NCBI RefSeq assembly: GCF_947497275.1
Contig: NZ_CANMFS010000008.1
Location: 1 to 64,000 of the forward strand
Length of the DNA: 64,000 bases
Direction: 5' to 3'
From: an uncultured Sulfitobacter sp.
GTDB lineage: Bacteria > Pseudomonadota > Alphaproteobacteria > Rhodobacterales > Rhodobacteraceae
The notes beneath the pieces are model-generated. The model ran no database searches. It was not told where the DNA came from and saw only the letters and a list, made by a program, of their open reading frames with translations. This document shows positions 8,390 to 16,064 of the stretch, piece by piece. Position numbers and translations under genes: made by a program. The stretch's first letter is position 1. Every line of letters begins with the position of its first letter.

Positions 8390-8860
8390 ATGATCAGAAA
8401 ATACATAGCTTCCGCCGCCCTGTCCCTGTCGCTCGCCGCCCCGATTCACGCAGAGGTGATCGGCAATGTCGATGTTGATTGGCTCGGCAACGATCTGATC
8501 ATCGAGGCGCTCGACGATCCCAAGGTTCAGGGCGTCACCTGCCACATCACTTATTTTGAACGCGGCATCATCGACCGGCTGCAAAAGGGCAACTGGTTCG
8601 AGGACCCGTCCAATTCGTCGATCTCCTGCCGCCAGACCGGGCCGCTTGAAATCGGCGATATCGACCGCAGTGACGAGGGCGAAGAGGTGTTCTCACAGCG
8701 CCGCTCGATCGTCTTCAAATCGATACGGGTAAAACGGATCTATGACGAAGCGCACCGGACGCTGGTCTACATCAGCCACGCGCGCGACGTTCAGAACGGA
8801 TCGGCGAAAATGTCGATGTCGACGGTGCCATTGTACCAACCAGGCGCGCCAAGCAACTGA
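8390..8860 (+). CDS. creA: CreA family periplasmic protein
   Basis: 156 residues with a signal peptide (MIRKYIASAALSLSLAAP, cleavage after about residue 21) and the CreA core: DDPKVQGVTCHI, then EDPSNSSISCRQTGP, RRSIVFKSIRVKRIYD and LVYISHA. Two cysteines in the conserved positions probably form a disulfide. CreA is widespread in proteobacteria, but its biochemical function is not established. The ATG at 8390 is chosen because the signal peptide begins there and AGG lies just upstream; the frame opens at 8354. It is divergent from the radical SAM/UdgX operon and stands alone. Confidence 0.88.
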   Translation: MIRKYIASAALSLSLAAPIHAEVIGNVDVDWLGNDLIIEALDDPKVQGVTCHITYFERGIIDRLQKGNWFEDPSNSSISCRQTGPLEIGDIDRSDEGEEVFSQRRSIVFKSIRVKRIYDEAHRTLVYISHARDVQNGSAKMSMSTVPLYQPGAPSN

Positions 8861-8961
8861 TCGGCACGCGTCTGCGCAGACGATGCGAACGCTGTTGTCT
8901 TGGTCTGCCATTCCGCTAGCATGCACCGAAACAATTCCCTCAATGCGGATCGGGCAGAGCT

Positions 8962-10104
8962 ATGAAAATTTCACGTCGAACCTTCGGATTTGGTCTGGGC
9001 GCTTTGGGCCTGTCGGCGTGCGGGGGCGGGCTGACGTCCCCGACGCTTACCCCCACAACCGGACTGCCGGCAGATCTGCGTCCCGTGCCGAATACAGCCT
9101 ACGATAGCTGGGTGGCGAACTTCCGTGCGCGCGCCCAGTCACAGGGTATTTCACCGGCCACCCTGTCATCCGCGTTTCGCGGCACCGGCTATCTGCCCGG
9201 ATGCGTCAAACGCGACCGGAACCAGACCGAATTCAAACGCTCGCTGGAAGATTACCTTGCCATCGCCGCATCGGACGAACGAATTGCCAAGGGCCGCGCA
9301 GCATTTGCCCGCCAGCGCGGAACCTTGGCGGCACTCCAAGACCGCTACGGCGTCGATGCGGAAATCATCTGTGCGGTCTGGGGGCTCGAAAGCTTCTTCG
9401 GCGAGCGGCGCGGCGATGTCCCGGTCGTCTCTGCGACGTCAACACTGGCCTTCGACGGTCGGCGCGGCGCGTTCTTCGAAAAACAGCTTATCGCGGCTCT
9501 CAGGATCGTGCAGAACGGTGACATCACCCCCGCGCGAATGACTGGAAGCTGGGCCGGCGCGATGGGCCACACGCAGTTCATCCCGACCTCCTATCAGGCG
9601 TTTGCCGTCGATTTTAACGGCGACGGTCGGCGCGACATCTGGTCCGAAGACCCGGCCGATGCACTGGCGTCCACCGCCGCGTATCTGCAACGCAACGGCT
9701 GGTCGCGTGGCGTCCGCTGGGGGGGCGAGGTCGGCAATGGCGCGCCGCAGGGCAGCATCATCCAGCCGCAGGCGGGCGGGCCGCGTTTTGCCGTGACCCG
9801 AAATTTCCGCGCGATCAAACGGTACAACAACTCGGATGCCTATGCGATCGGCGTTGGCCATCTGGCCGACCGGATCGGCGGGGCAGGGCCGCTGCGTGGC
9901 GCGTTCCCGCCCGATGCCAATGGCCTGACGAAAGACGACCGGATCGCAGTGCAACAGCGTCTTACCGCGCGCGGCTTCGACACCGGCGGCACCGATGGCG
10001 TCATCGGTCCCAACAGCGAAGCGGCGATACGCGCCTATCAGCAAAGCATTGGCGCGGCTCCCACCGGCACGCCTTCGCCCGACCTGCTGCGCAGCCTCGG
10101 ATAA
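8962..10104 (+). CDS. Lytic murein transglycosylase lipoprotein, MltB-like, with peptidoglycan-binding domain
   Basis: 380 residues. It has a twin-arginine start (SRRTF) and a lipobox ending at Cys20 (LSAC), so it is probably an outer-membrane or periplasmic lipoprotein. The MltB-type SLT_2 domain covers about residues 45-310, with the catalytic glutamate at 143 in WGLESFFGERRG and the following motifs SWAGAMGHTQFIPTSY and DFNGDGRRDIW. A PG_binding_1 domain closes the protein (about 320-378, QQRLTARGFDTGGTDGVIG). It cleaves glycan strands to form 1,6-anhydro-MurNAc. The family assignment is strong; the exact paralogue name is not decided. Confidence 0.93.
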   Translation: MKISRRTFGFGLGALGLSACGGGLTSPTLTPTTGLPADLRPVPNTAYDSWVANFRARAQSQGISPATLSSAFRGTGYLPGCVKRDRNQTEFKRSLEDYLAIAASDERIAKGRAAFARQRGTLAALQDRYGVDAEIICAVWGLESFFGERRGDVPVVSATSTLAFDGRRGAFFEKQLIAALRIVQNGDITPARMTGSWAGAMGHTQFIPTSYQAFAVDFNGDGRRDIWSEDPADALASTAAYLQRNGWSRGVRWGGEVGNGAPQGSIIQPQAGGPRFAVTRNFRAIKRYNNSDAYAIGVGHLADRIGGAGPLRGAFPPDANGLTKDDRIAVQQRLTARGFDTGGTDGVIGPNSEAAIRAYQQSIGAAPTGTPSPDLLRSLG

Positions 10105-10108
10105 CGTC

Positions 10109-10928
10109 TCACGCCATCAGGTCAAACGTACTGCGCGCGGTGTGAACCGTGATTTCGTCCAGATCCTGCCCATCCACCAGCGCCAAGAGGATCGCGCCGG
10201 CCGGCAGATAGCGCACAAAGACCTCGCCCGCGTCGCCGCCAAAAAGCGTGTCGCGGCCCGGCCCGCCGGTGATCGGACGACGCATGTCCGCGATGGTTCT
10301 ATCATGGTCCTTGATCGCGATTCTGTCGTCGGGCCGTGCGTCGGGCGGCAGAGTGTTCTCGGGGTCGACATAGGCTATATCTCGCAACCGCGAAAACACC
10401 GGCAACATGTCGGCCGGAATGAAATGCGATTCCATTCTGCCGGAACTGGTCCCGCCGTTGCCGGTCATGTCGATCCGCGCATCTTCCAGCGCGTAGAAGA
10501 TATGCCCGCCCGTCTGCGTCCCAATCAGGAGCCACTGCTGCGCCGCCGCCCCGGGATCATTGTGCACGCCGCCATAGGCAACGGTGCTCACATACGACGG
10601 TAAATTCAACAGATCGAGCGGTGCGCCAGCCACGTAAATGCGGTCCGCCGCATCCAGATCCTCAAGCCTGCCCACCGCGACACCTCCCGCACGGAATTTG
10701 CCGGTGTTTTCAAAATGATATTGGTCTGCCCCACGCGGCGGGTTGGTGTCACCGTCGGCGTGGGGCGTGGTGGCCAGCGCCGTATCCGGTAATGTCCGGC
10801 GCAAAATCAAGAACGAGGGTGTCATCACGCTTGCGGGCATAGATATGGATCGCGGTGCTGCCCTGTTGGGCAACGTCGGTCAGTGTATTCGCAATGATGG
10901 TTAACAAATTGATATCACGGCCCCTCAC
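10109..10928 (-). pseudogene. Tail-domain secreted-type protein, frameshifted
   Basis: Two minus-strand frames share one gene. Frame A, from GTG 10928 (overlapping the preceding stop as GTGA), reads INLLTIIANTLTDVAQQG, then IHIYARKRDDTLVLDFAPD, and stops at 10749. Frame B carries the rest (PPRGADQYHFENTGKF to the end at 10109) and its codons look coding only downstream of about 10790. One lost or gained base near 10760-10800 would join them into about 270 residues. The end has one glycine-rich GGPGRDTLFGG unit and the tail VRYLPAGAILLALVDG, then DLDEITV and FDLMA, shared with the genes at 12703 and 13772. It was probably a type I secreted calcium-binding protein; function unknown. A short intact product from frame B cannot be excluded. 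Confidence 0.6.
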
Positions 10929-11989
10929 GCCGCAAGAATGCGCGCTGCGACCCGCTCCGCACCGGCAAGCGCACCCTCCATCAATCCGCCCATATCGGGT
11001 GCCGTTTCCGTTGAGGCAAAATGCAGATGCCCCTCCCGAAGTCCGTCCAGCATGGCCAACGGACCATAGGCGGGATGGCCGTGCGGCGGTGTGTGGTCCT
11101 GTGCCGTCGCAGTCGCCGGGTCCTGCGCCCAATCCTTGAACGCGGTCGCGCGGGGGTGCAGGGCGTCTGTCCCGAACAACCGGCCAAGCTGGTCAATCGC
11201 CGCCGCCTCGATCTGCGCGGCTTGTCCATTCCGCTGCGCTGCCGGAATTCCCAGAAAGCCGAACAAGGCGGCGGGGGTTCCCTCCGGTCCGCTCGCATCA
11301 TGGATCTCGACCATCGGGCCGCGCCGGCTCGTCGCATCGCCAGAAAGCCCCGCCGCGCGCCAGAACGGCCGGTCATAGACCGCGACGAACTTGGCATGAC
11401 CTGCCATCCAGGTTGGGATTTGCCGCAGGCTCTGCAGCGCCGGACCGGGCAGGGGTGGGTCATACACCAGATTCGCGGCCAGGCGCGGCGGTACTGTCAC
11501 CACGGTATGCCGTGCCGTGCAGGTACTGCCGTTCTCCAAAACGAGCGCGCCGCGTTCGATCCGCGAGACAGGATGGCTTTCATGCAGCTGCGCGCGCGGC
11601 AGGCGTGCCACCAACCCGTCGATCAGCGCCGACAGACCACCTGCCACGCGCAAAGCACCCTCCATCGAAGCGAAGCCGACACCGCGCTGTACCTCCCCGC
11701 GCTGGTCTTCAAAGCAAAGATCGCCCGTCGCGTATTGCGCGAAGGCGCGCTGATCCAGATCCTCGATCAACCGCGCCATGCGGGCCTGACCGGGCCAGAA
11801 CCACGATGGCCCCAGATCGACACCCCCCGCACCGTGGCGCAGCGTGTCGATGCGCCCGCCGAACCGCCCGCGCGCTTCGAACAGCTCGAACCCCACGCCG
11901 GCGCGGTGCAGCATATCCGCAAGCGCCAGACCGGACAGCCCGCCGCCCACAATGGCCACATCCGTCTGCATCGGCCCCGCGTCAGACAT
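10925..11989 (-). CDS. FAD-dependent amine-oxidase-family oxidoreductase
   Basis: 354 residues, a flavin monooxygenase/amine oxidase-like protein. The dinucleotide-binding start is VAIVGGGLSGLALADML, followed by the second conserved stretch GRFGGRIDTL and GGVDLGPSWFWP, and a C-terminal FAD contact (HFASTETAPDMGGLMEGAL). The ATG at 11989 is used because AGGG lies just upstream and the FAD motif follows seven residues later; the open frame runs back to 12046. Its stop overlaps the start of the tail-domain pseudogene, and its start overlaps the stop of the 54-residue ORF before it, so the three were one operon. The substrate cannot be read from the sequence. Confidence 0.85.
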   Translation of the reverse strand: MSDAGPMQTDVAIVGGGLSGLALADMLHRAGVGFELFEARGRFGGRIDTLRHGAGGVDLGPSWFWPGQARMARLIEDLDQRAFAQYATGDLCFEDQRGEVQRGVGFASMEGALRVAGGLSALIDGLVARLPRAQLHESHPVSRIERGALVLENGSTCTARHTVVTVPPRLAANLVYDPPLPGPALQSLRQIPTWMAGHAKFVAVYDRPFWRAAGLSGDATSRRGPMVEIHDASGPEGTPAALFGFLGIPAAQRNGQAAQIEAAAIDQLGRLFGTDALHPRATAFKDWAQDPATATAQDHTPPHGHPAYGPLAMLDGLREGHLHFASTETAPDMGGLMEGALAGAERVAARILAA

Positions 11990-12146
11990 CGGACCCTGCC
12001 GCAATTTCCAAGTGGCCGGTCCTGGTCCAAAGCACCACACCCGCATCCGTGGCGTGCGTCACCCCCGCCGAGGACGATATTTGCCAAGACGGGCCTGCGG
12101 CCAGAACCAGCACAGGCAGCGAAAAATCGGCATTGAGTTCCATCAT
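11982..12146 (-). CDS. 54-residue ORF resembling the start of a ChrR-type cupin
   Basis: ATG 12146 (or 12143) with AAAGAG upstream encodes 54 residues beginning MMELNADFSLPVLV. This start looks like that of anti-sigma-type ChrR/cupin proteins of this family (MELNADF). The rest (SWQISSSAGVTHATDAGVV) keeps only the first strand and lacks the histidine-rich cupin motifs. It ends TGA at 11982-11984, overlapping the ATG of the oxidoreductase by eight bases, which is a translational-coupling arrangement. It could be a leftover of a larger cupin gene or a small leader peptide. It is too short for confident naming. Confidence 0.4.
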   Translation of the reverse strand: MMELNADFSLPVLVLAAGPSWQISSSAGVTHATDAGVVLWTRTGHLEIAAGSDV

Positions 12147-12702
12147 GTTCTCTTTTTGCGTTTCCGGACGGGCCGGTCCAATCGGTATCTGAACCTCTCT
12201 GCCCGGATGTCAATCGCCGCGCGAACCCCACGTGCCGACACGGCACGTGGGCTGCCGGTCGGCAACGCGTGCAGGTTTGCCCCGTCCTGCATACGTGCCA
12301 AGCGCACCGGAAAGGTAACGCTGCACCGTTACGTCGTTGCCGTTCTCCGCCGAGAAGGCATTACCGTCGATCAGGCCGGATATCCTGCCGTTCCCCGGCG
12401 TCACGAAACCGGGCACCGTTTGACACGAAACGCGCTGTTCTCAGAAATTCGCCGTCTGATCAGTACCGGGCGGGCATCTCGGAACTGGCCGCAGCTTGAG
12501 CTACCGAAACCATTTATACGTCATGCTACGCTACCACCGCGCGGCCCGGTCTCACTCCCGCGCAGATGTGCATCAAATGCGGATACGAGAATGCGAGATC
12601 CGATCGCGAGAGCAGGCCGGGTTTCGCGGCCAGCCTCGTCCGTGCGCGGACCTTGACAACGGCAGAAGGGTTCTGGGCATACTCGGCATTTCAGAGGGCG
12701 GG
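12147..12702. other. Intergenic region between divergent operons
   Basis: About 555 bases hold the promoters for the minus-strand oxidoreductase operon and the plus-strand RTX-like gene, plus a perfect hairpin at 12227-12251. A minus-strand frame at 12210-12416 contains VQRYLSGALGT, which resembles VLRGYPSGALGT of the gene at 12703; it may be a decayed partial copy of that N-terminal domain, but it is too short to call. I see no other gene. Confidence 0.45.
12227..12251. repeat. Perfect 11-bp inverted repeat with 3-base loop
   Basis: CCCACGTGCCG, loop ACA, CGGCACGTGGG. The stem is perfect and GC-rich. No T run follows on either strand, so it is not a standard intrinsic terminator. It lies in the region between the divergent operons, about 80 bases upstream of the 54-residue ORF, and could be a protein-binding site or an RNA structure. 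Confidence 0.7.
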
Positions 12703-13641
12703 ATGGAAATTGTGAGCGGCACCGAAATTCGCATCGAAGGCCAGCCGGTTTTTCTGTTCGGCGATACCGGCTACGACCACCTCTATTTCGTTCGCGTCGA
12801 CACGGACGGTTCCGAAACGGTGCTGCGCGGGTATCCGTCCGGGGCGCTCGGCACCGGTGACGTTATTTTCGAATACTCCGTCCCGATCGCCGAAAGCGCC
12901 GATTACAGGCCGCTCGAAGACAGGGATCTGGTCGGCAGCACGGTGCTGGACCTCGGCGGCAGATCCGTGGACGCCGTTTGGCATCTGATGAACCAGCACG
13001 CGCGGGTTCTGGAAGATGCGCAGATCACCTACGGCCCGTTTCTGGACAATTCCAATTCGGCTGCCGCGTCCCTGCTGCACGTCGTGGGCATCGACGTCTC
13101 CGAGAACCTGCCGGATCAGCGGGGGCGCACCGATTCCTACATCGGCACCGCCTCGATCCTCGACCGCACCGGGTTCCGGCTCGACGGCACCGGGGAGGAT
13201 GATCTGATCTTTGGCGCGCGGCAGGGGGATGTGTTTGCGGGCAACGATGGCAACGACACGATCAGCGGGCAGGCGGGCGGCGACGATCTGTCCGGCGGTG
13301 CGGGCATTGATTTTCTGAATGGCGGATGGGGCCACGACAACCTGACCGGTGGTGCGGGCGCCGACCGGTTCTACCACGCGGGCCACGCGGGCCACGGCAG
13401 CGACTGGATCGCCGATTTTTCCTCCGAACAATCGGACGTTCTGCTGGTCGGAACGACAGCGGATGCCTCCCGGTTTCAGGTCAATTTCACAACCACCGAG
13501 GGCAGGGGCGACAACGCGATCGAAGAGGCCTTTGTGATATGGCGGCCCACCGGAACGATCCTTTTTGCCTTGTCGGATGGCGGCGAACTCGATGAAATAT
13601 GGCTCAGATCAGAGAACGGCAACTTTGACCTGCTGGCCTGA
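12703..13641 (+). CDS. RTX-like secreted calcium-binding protein
   Basis: 312 residues. The N-terminal domain (about 1-150; HLYFVRVDTDGSETVLRGYP, ESADYRPLEDRDLVGSTV, NSNSAAASLLHVVGID) belongs to an uncharacterised type that I recall from RTX proteins. Residues about 165-215 hold roughly five glycine-rich nonapeptides (GNDGNDTISGQAGGDDLSG and following) that bind calcium. The C-terminal tail (HGSDWIADF, FQVNFTT, EEAFVIWRPTG, ALSDG, FDLLA) is the tail also found in the gene at 13772. No N-terminal signal is seen, as expected for type I secretion, but no transporter is in the window. ATG 12703 is chosen for GAGGGCGGG just upstream; the frame opens at 12496 without coding character before it. Confidence 0.8.
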   Translation: MEIVSGTEIRIEGQPVFLFGDTGYDHLYFVRVDTDGSETVLRGYPSGALGTGDVIFEYSVPIAESADYRPLEDRDLVGSTVLDLGGRSVDAVWHLMNQHARVLEDAQITYGPFLDNSNSAAASLLHVVGIDVSENLPDQRGRTDSYIGTASILDRTGFRLDGTGEDDLIFGARQGDVFAGNDGNDTISGQAGGDDLSGGAGIDFLNGGWGHDNLTGGAGADRFYHAGHAGHGSDWIADFSSEQSDVLLVGTTADASRFQVNFTTTEGRGDNAIEEAFVIWRPTGTILFALSDGGELDEIWLRSENGNFDLLA

Positions 13642-13694
13642 TGCGAAACGGAGCGGTTTTTCCCCGTCGGAAATACCGCGTTCGTCCGGGTTCT

Positions 13695-13708
13695 TTGACC
13701 TGGGTCAA
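13695..13708. promoter_or_regulatory. Fnr/Crp-type palindrome upstream of the RTX gene
   Basis: TTGACC TG GGTCAA has perfect 6-bp arms and fits the TTGAY-N4-RTCAA consensus of FnrL/DNR-type regulators of the Crp-Fnr family. It lies 63 bases upstream of the ATG at 13772, a position suited to activation. If used, expression of the large RTX protein would respond to low oxygen or nitric oxide. Binding is inferred from the motif only. Confidence 0.55.
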
Positions 13709-13771
13709 TACACAGACGACACAACTCTGCGAGCGTAGAGCATTGAATTTTAGGACTTGAGGAGAGCAACC

Positions 13772-15478
13772 ATGGCTACTGCAAACATCACATCCGAATT
13801 TCTCGGGCTACTGAACCGGATTTCCGGCGCGTCCGACCCTGTCGGAGAGCTCCTGGGCGTTTCACTCGATAACATGGATGCAGTCGAAGGGCTGACGGAT
13901 GCCACCATTGGTGAGCCGACCGTCACCTTGGCCACGCCCTCTTTGATACAGGTCGTGCTGCCCGTCGAAGGAGAAGACGCCCTTACTTTCGAAGTCAACG
14001 GTTCGGGCATTGGCCCGCTGAGCGACATGGACGATTTCCTGGGGGCCGTCCTTGGCGGCACCGCGACCGGATCGCTCAGCGGGCTGGGCCTGTCGCAGGG
14101 TACAACAGAGATCCTCGGCGTGGACCTGTCGTCGACGGCAATCGAAGTACGGTCCGGTGATCAGACGATCGATCTGACCGGGACCTTCCCCACGGCCCTG
14201 GCAAGCCTGCCTTCCCTGCTCGGTGCCGCGGCGCTTCTCGATCCCGAAACACTTGCCGAGCTGGACGCCGACGACCGGTCGGCGCTGGTCGCCGCGCTGA
14301 CGCCGATCTCTCTGAGCGAACTGACGGTCTCCGACGGCGACACCGAAGTCGTGAATTTCACTGTCGCACCGACCGGCGTGACCCTGACCTTGGGCGGGTA
14401 CACCGCGCAACTGGCCGGTGCCATGCCGGCCAACCTCGGCGCGTTTGCGACGGGGATCTTTGCGGGTGTCGATGCGGGCGGTGATCCGGTCACTTCCGTT
14501 CTGGGTGGCCTCGACATCAGCGGCCTCACCGTGCTGAACCCGGCAGGCGTGGCGATCGCCGACCTCGATGGCCCCCTTACGGATCTCGACGACCTCGACC
14601 TGACGATCGACGGCGTGGCCCTGCCCGAGGGCGTACCGGTGCTGTTCGATCTGGCTGGCGCCAATGTGGACCTGACCGCGACCGACGAAGGCAGCATCCT
14701 GATCGGAACGGTCGGGCAGGACACCCTGGCAGGCGGCGCAGGCGACGATACGGCGCTTGCCCTCGCAGGGGATGATGTAGTCGATGGCGGTGCCGGTGCG
14801 GATACCCTGAGCGGAGACGACGGCAACGACAGGCTGCTGGGCGGCGAAGGTGACGACCTGCTCAACGGGGGGCTGGGCACCGATACGTTGAACGGCGGAG
14901 CCGGCAACGACACGATCTTTGGCGGCACAGGCGAAGCCGACCTGCGTGACGTGATTTATGGCGGCAGTGGCAACGACGTGATCGACGGCGGCCACGGCAA
15001 CGACGAGGTGCGCGGGGATGCCGGGAACGACAACATCGCCGGTGGCTTCGGAGCCGACACCGTGCTGGGCGGTGAGGGCAACGACACCCTCACCGGATCG
15101 GCCTATGGCGATCTGCTGTTCGGCGCGGAAGGCGATGATTTCATCAACGGCGGCTTCGGCTACGACCGCGTCAACGGCGGTGACGGCGCGGATGATTTCT
15201 ATCATCTGGGCATCTTCAACCACGGCTCCGACTGGATCCAGGACTACGACGCCTCCGAGGGCGACGTGCTGGTCTTCGGCAGGCCAGACGCGACGCGCGC
15301 GCAGTTCCAGATCAACGTGGCCACCACGCCGACCGCCGGTGCCGCCGACGTCGACGAGGCCTTCATCGTCTACCGCCCAACGGGCCAGATCATGTGGGCG
15401 CTGGTCGACGGCGACGGCCAGGAAGAGATCAACCTGCAGATCGGTGCACAGATCTACGACCTGACTGACATGATCTGA
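13772..15478 (+). CDS. RTX calcium-binding protein with large novel N-terminal domain
   Basis: 568 residues. Residues 1 to about 310 form an acidic, leucine/glycine-rich region (for example ITSEFLGLLNRISGAS) that I do not recognise. About 17 nonapeptide units of the GGxGxDxxx type follow (about 312-475), forming a calcium-binding beta-roll. The last about 95 residues are the shared tail: GADDFYHLG, HGSDWIQDY, DVLVFG, DEAFIVYRPTG, ALVDGDGQEEI, YDLTDMI. Such proteins leave the cell through type I secretion without a cleaved signal. ATG 13772 has AGGAG nine bases upstream. It is highly acidic, as usual for RTX proteins. The function of the N-terminal domain (adhesin, enzyme or structural) is unknown. 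Confidence 0.88.
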   Translation: MATANITSEFLGLLNRISGASDPVGELLGVSLDNMDAVEGLTDATIGEPTVTLATPSLIQVVLPVEGEDALTFEVNGSGIGPLSDMDDFLGAVLGGTATGSLSGLGLSQGTTEILGVDLSSTAIEVRSGDQTIDLTGTFPTALASLPSLLGAAALLDPETLAELDADDRSALVAALTPISLSELTVSDGDTEVVNFTVAPTGVTLTLGGYTAQLAGAMPANLGAFATGIFAGVDAGGDPVTSVLGGLDISGLTVLNPAGVAIADLDGPLTDLDDLDLTIDGVALPEGVPVLFDLAGANVDLTATDEGSILIGTVGQDTLAGGAGDDTALALAGDDVVDGGAGADTLSGDDGNDRLLGGEGDDLLNGGLGTDTLNGGAGNDTIFGGTGEADLRDVIYGGSGNDVIDGGHGNDEVRGDAGNDNIAGGFGADTVLGGEGNDTLTGSAYGDLLFGAEGDDFINGGFGYDRVNGGDGADDFYHLGIFNHGSDWIQDYDASEGDVLVFGRPDATRAQFQINVATTPTAGAADVDEAFIVYRPTGQIMWALVDGDGQEEINLQIGAQIYDLTDMI

Positions 15479-15484
15479 GCGAAG

Positions 15485-15507
15485 AAAAAGGGGGGGCGCA
15501 CAGCCCC
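15485..15507 (-). terminator. Possible intrinsic terminator downstream of tRNA-Thr
   Basis: On the minus strand a GGGGC/GCCCC stem with a five-base loop (15493-15507) is followed by further C residues and a run of five T (15485-15489). It lies about 115 bases beyond the 3' end of tRNA-Thr and just after the stop of the convergent RTX gene, so it could end minus-strand transcription. The stem is short. Confidence 0.4.
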
Positions 15508-15622
15508 TCCACCACAGTGCTGGTTCCTCGCGCCACCGAACGCGCCACCTCCCGTGAAGCGCACCCCACAGAAACTTCGGCACCCCGCCGATCTGTTCCA
15601 AATGATTGATGGTGTCCGGAGA

Positions 15623-15697
15623 TGGTGCTGTGAGAGAGGATTGAACTCTCGACCTCACCCTTACCAAGGGTGTGCTCTACCACTGAGCTACCACAGC
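15623..15697 (-). tRNA. tRNA-Thr (anticodon GGT)
   Basis: A complete 75-nt tRNA on the minus strand. The acceptor stem is GCTGTGG with TCACAGC, the D arm is GCTC/GAGC with loop AGTGGTA, the anticodon stem is ACCCT/AGGGT around loop TGGTA with anticodon GGT, the T loop is TTCAATC, the discriminator is A and CCA is encoded. It reads ACC/ACT codons. It is isolated between the RTX gene and the murA operon. Confidence 0.95.
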
Positions 15698-15872
15698 ATC
15701 TCGTTTCCGTATCGGCACCATCGCATCTCCGAGCGGCCTTTTTCAAGCCAGGCTCTTGATCCGAACGACGGCAGCGCCGGTGGAGGGCTGATTAGCTTCA
15801 TTCCGGTTCCCGTGCAACCCTAATTCTGCAGGCAATCTGGACCCCGGCGGGCGCCTGCGCTAGACAGACGGC

Positions 15873-16061
15873 ATGGCAGACAAAACGCCCCCACAGACAC
15901 CCGCTCAAAAGGCAAAGGCAGAACAGGCCGCCCGCCGTGAGGCGCGGTTGAAGCAGGCGTTGAAGGCGAATATGACACGGCGGAAAATGCAGGCGCGCGC
16001 ACGCGCCGGGGCAGACACGCCCACAGGCAATGCGCGCGATGCGCAAGACAAGGAACACTGA
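15873..16061 (+). CDS. Small basic conserved protein upstream of murA
   Basis: 62 residues, very rich in Ala, Lys and Arg (AQKAKAEQAARREARLKQAL, then RRKMQARARAG), probably one long charged helix. It begins at ATG 15873 and ends three bases before murA, so they share a transcript. As far as I recall, small genes of this kind are common directly in front of murA in Rhodobacteraceae. No function is known; the composition suggests RNA or membrane contact, but this is a guess. Confidence 0.75.
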   Translation: MADKTPPQTPAQKAKAEQAARREARLKQALKANMTRRKMQARARAGADTPTGNARDAQDKEH

Positions 16062-16064
16062 CGC

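Noticed and set aside
14750..15200. Short regularly spaced repeats that could suggest a CRISPR array
   Set aside because: They are 27-base units in frame coding for nine-residue calcium-binding repeats, variable in sequence and without spacers.
13862..15667. 601-codon minus-strand open frame across the RTX gene
   Set aside because: It is antisense to the GC-rich repeats and carries no protein family signal; the plus-strand RTX protein explains the region.
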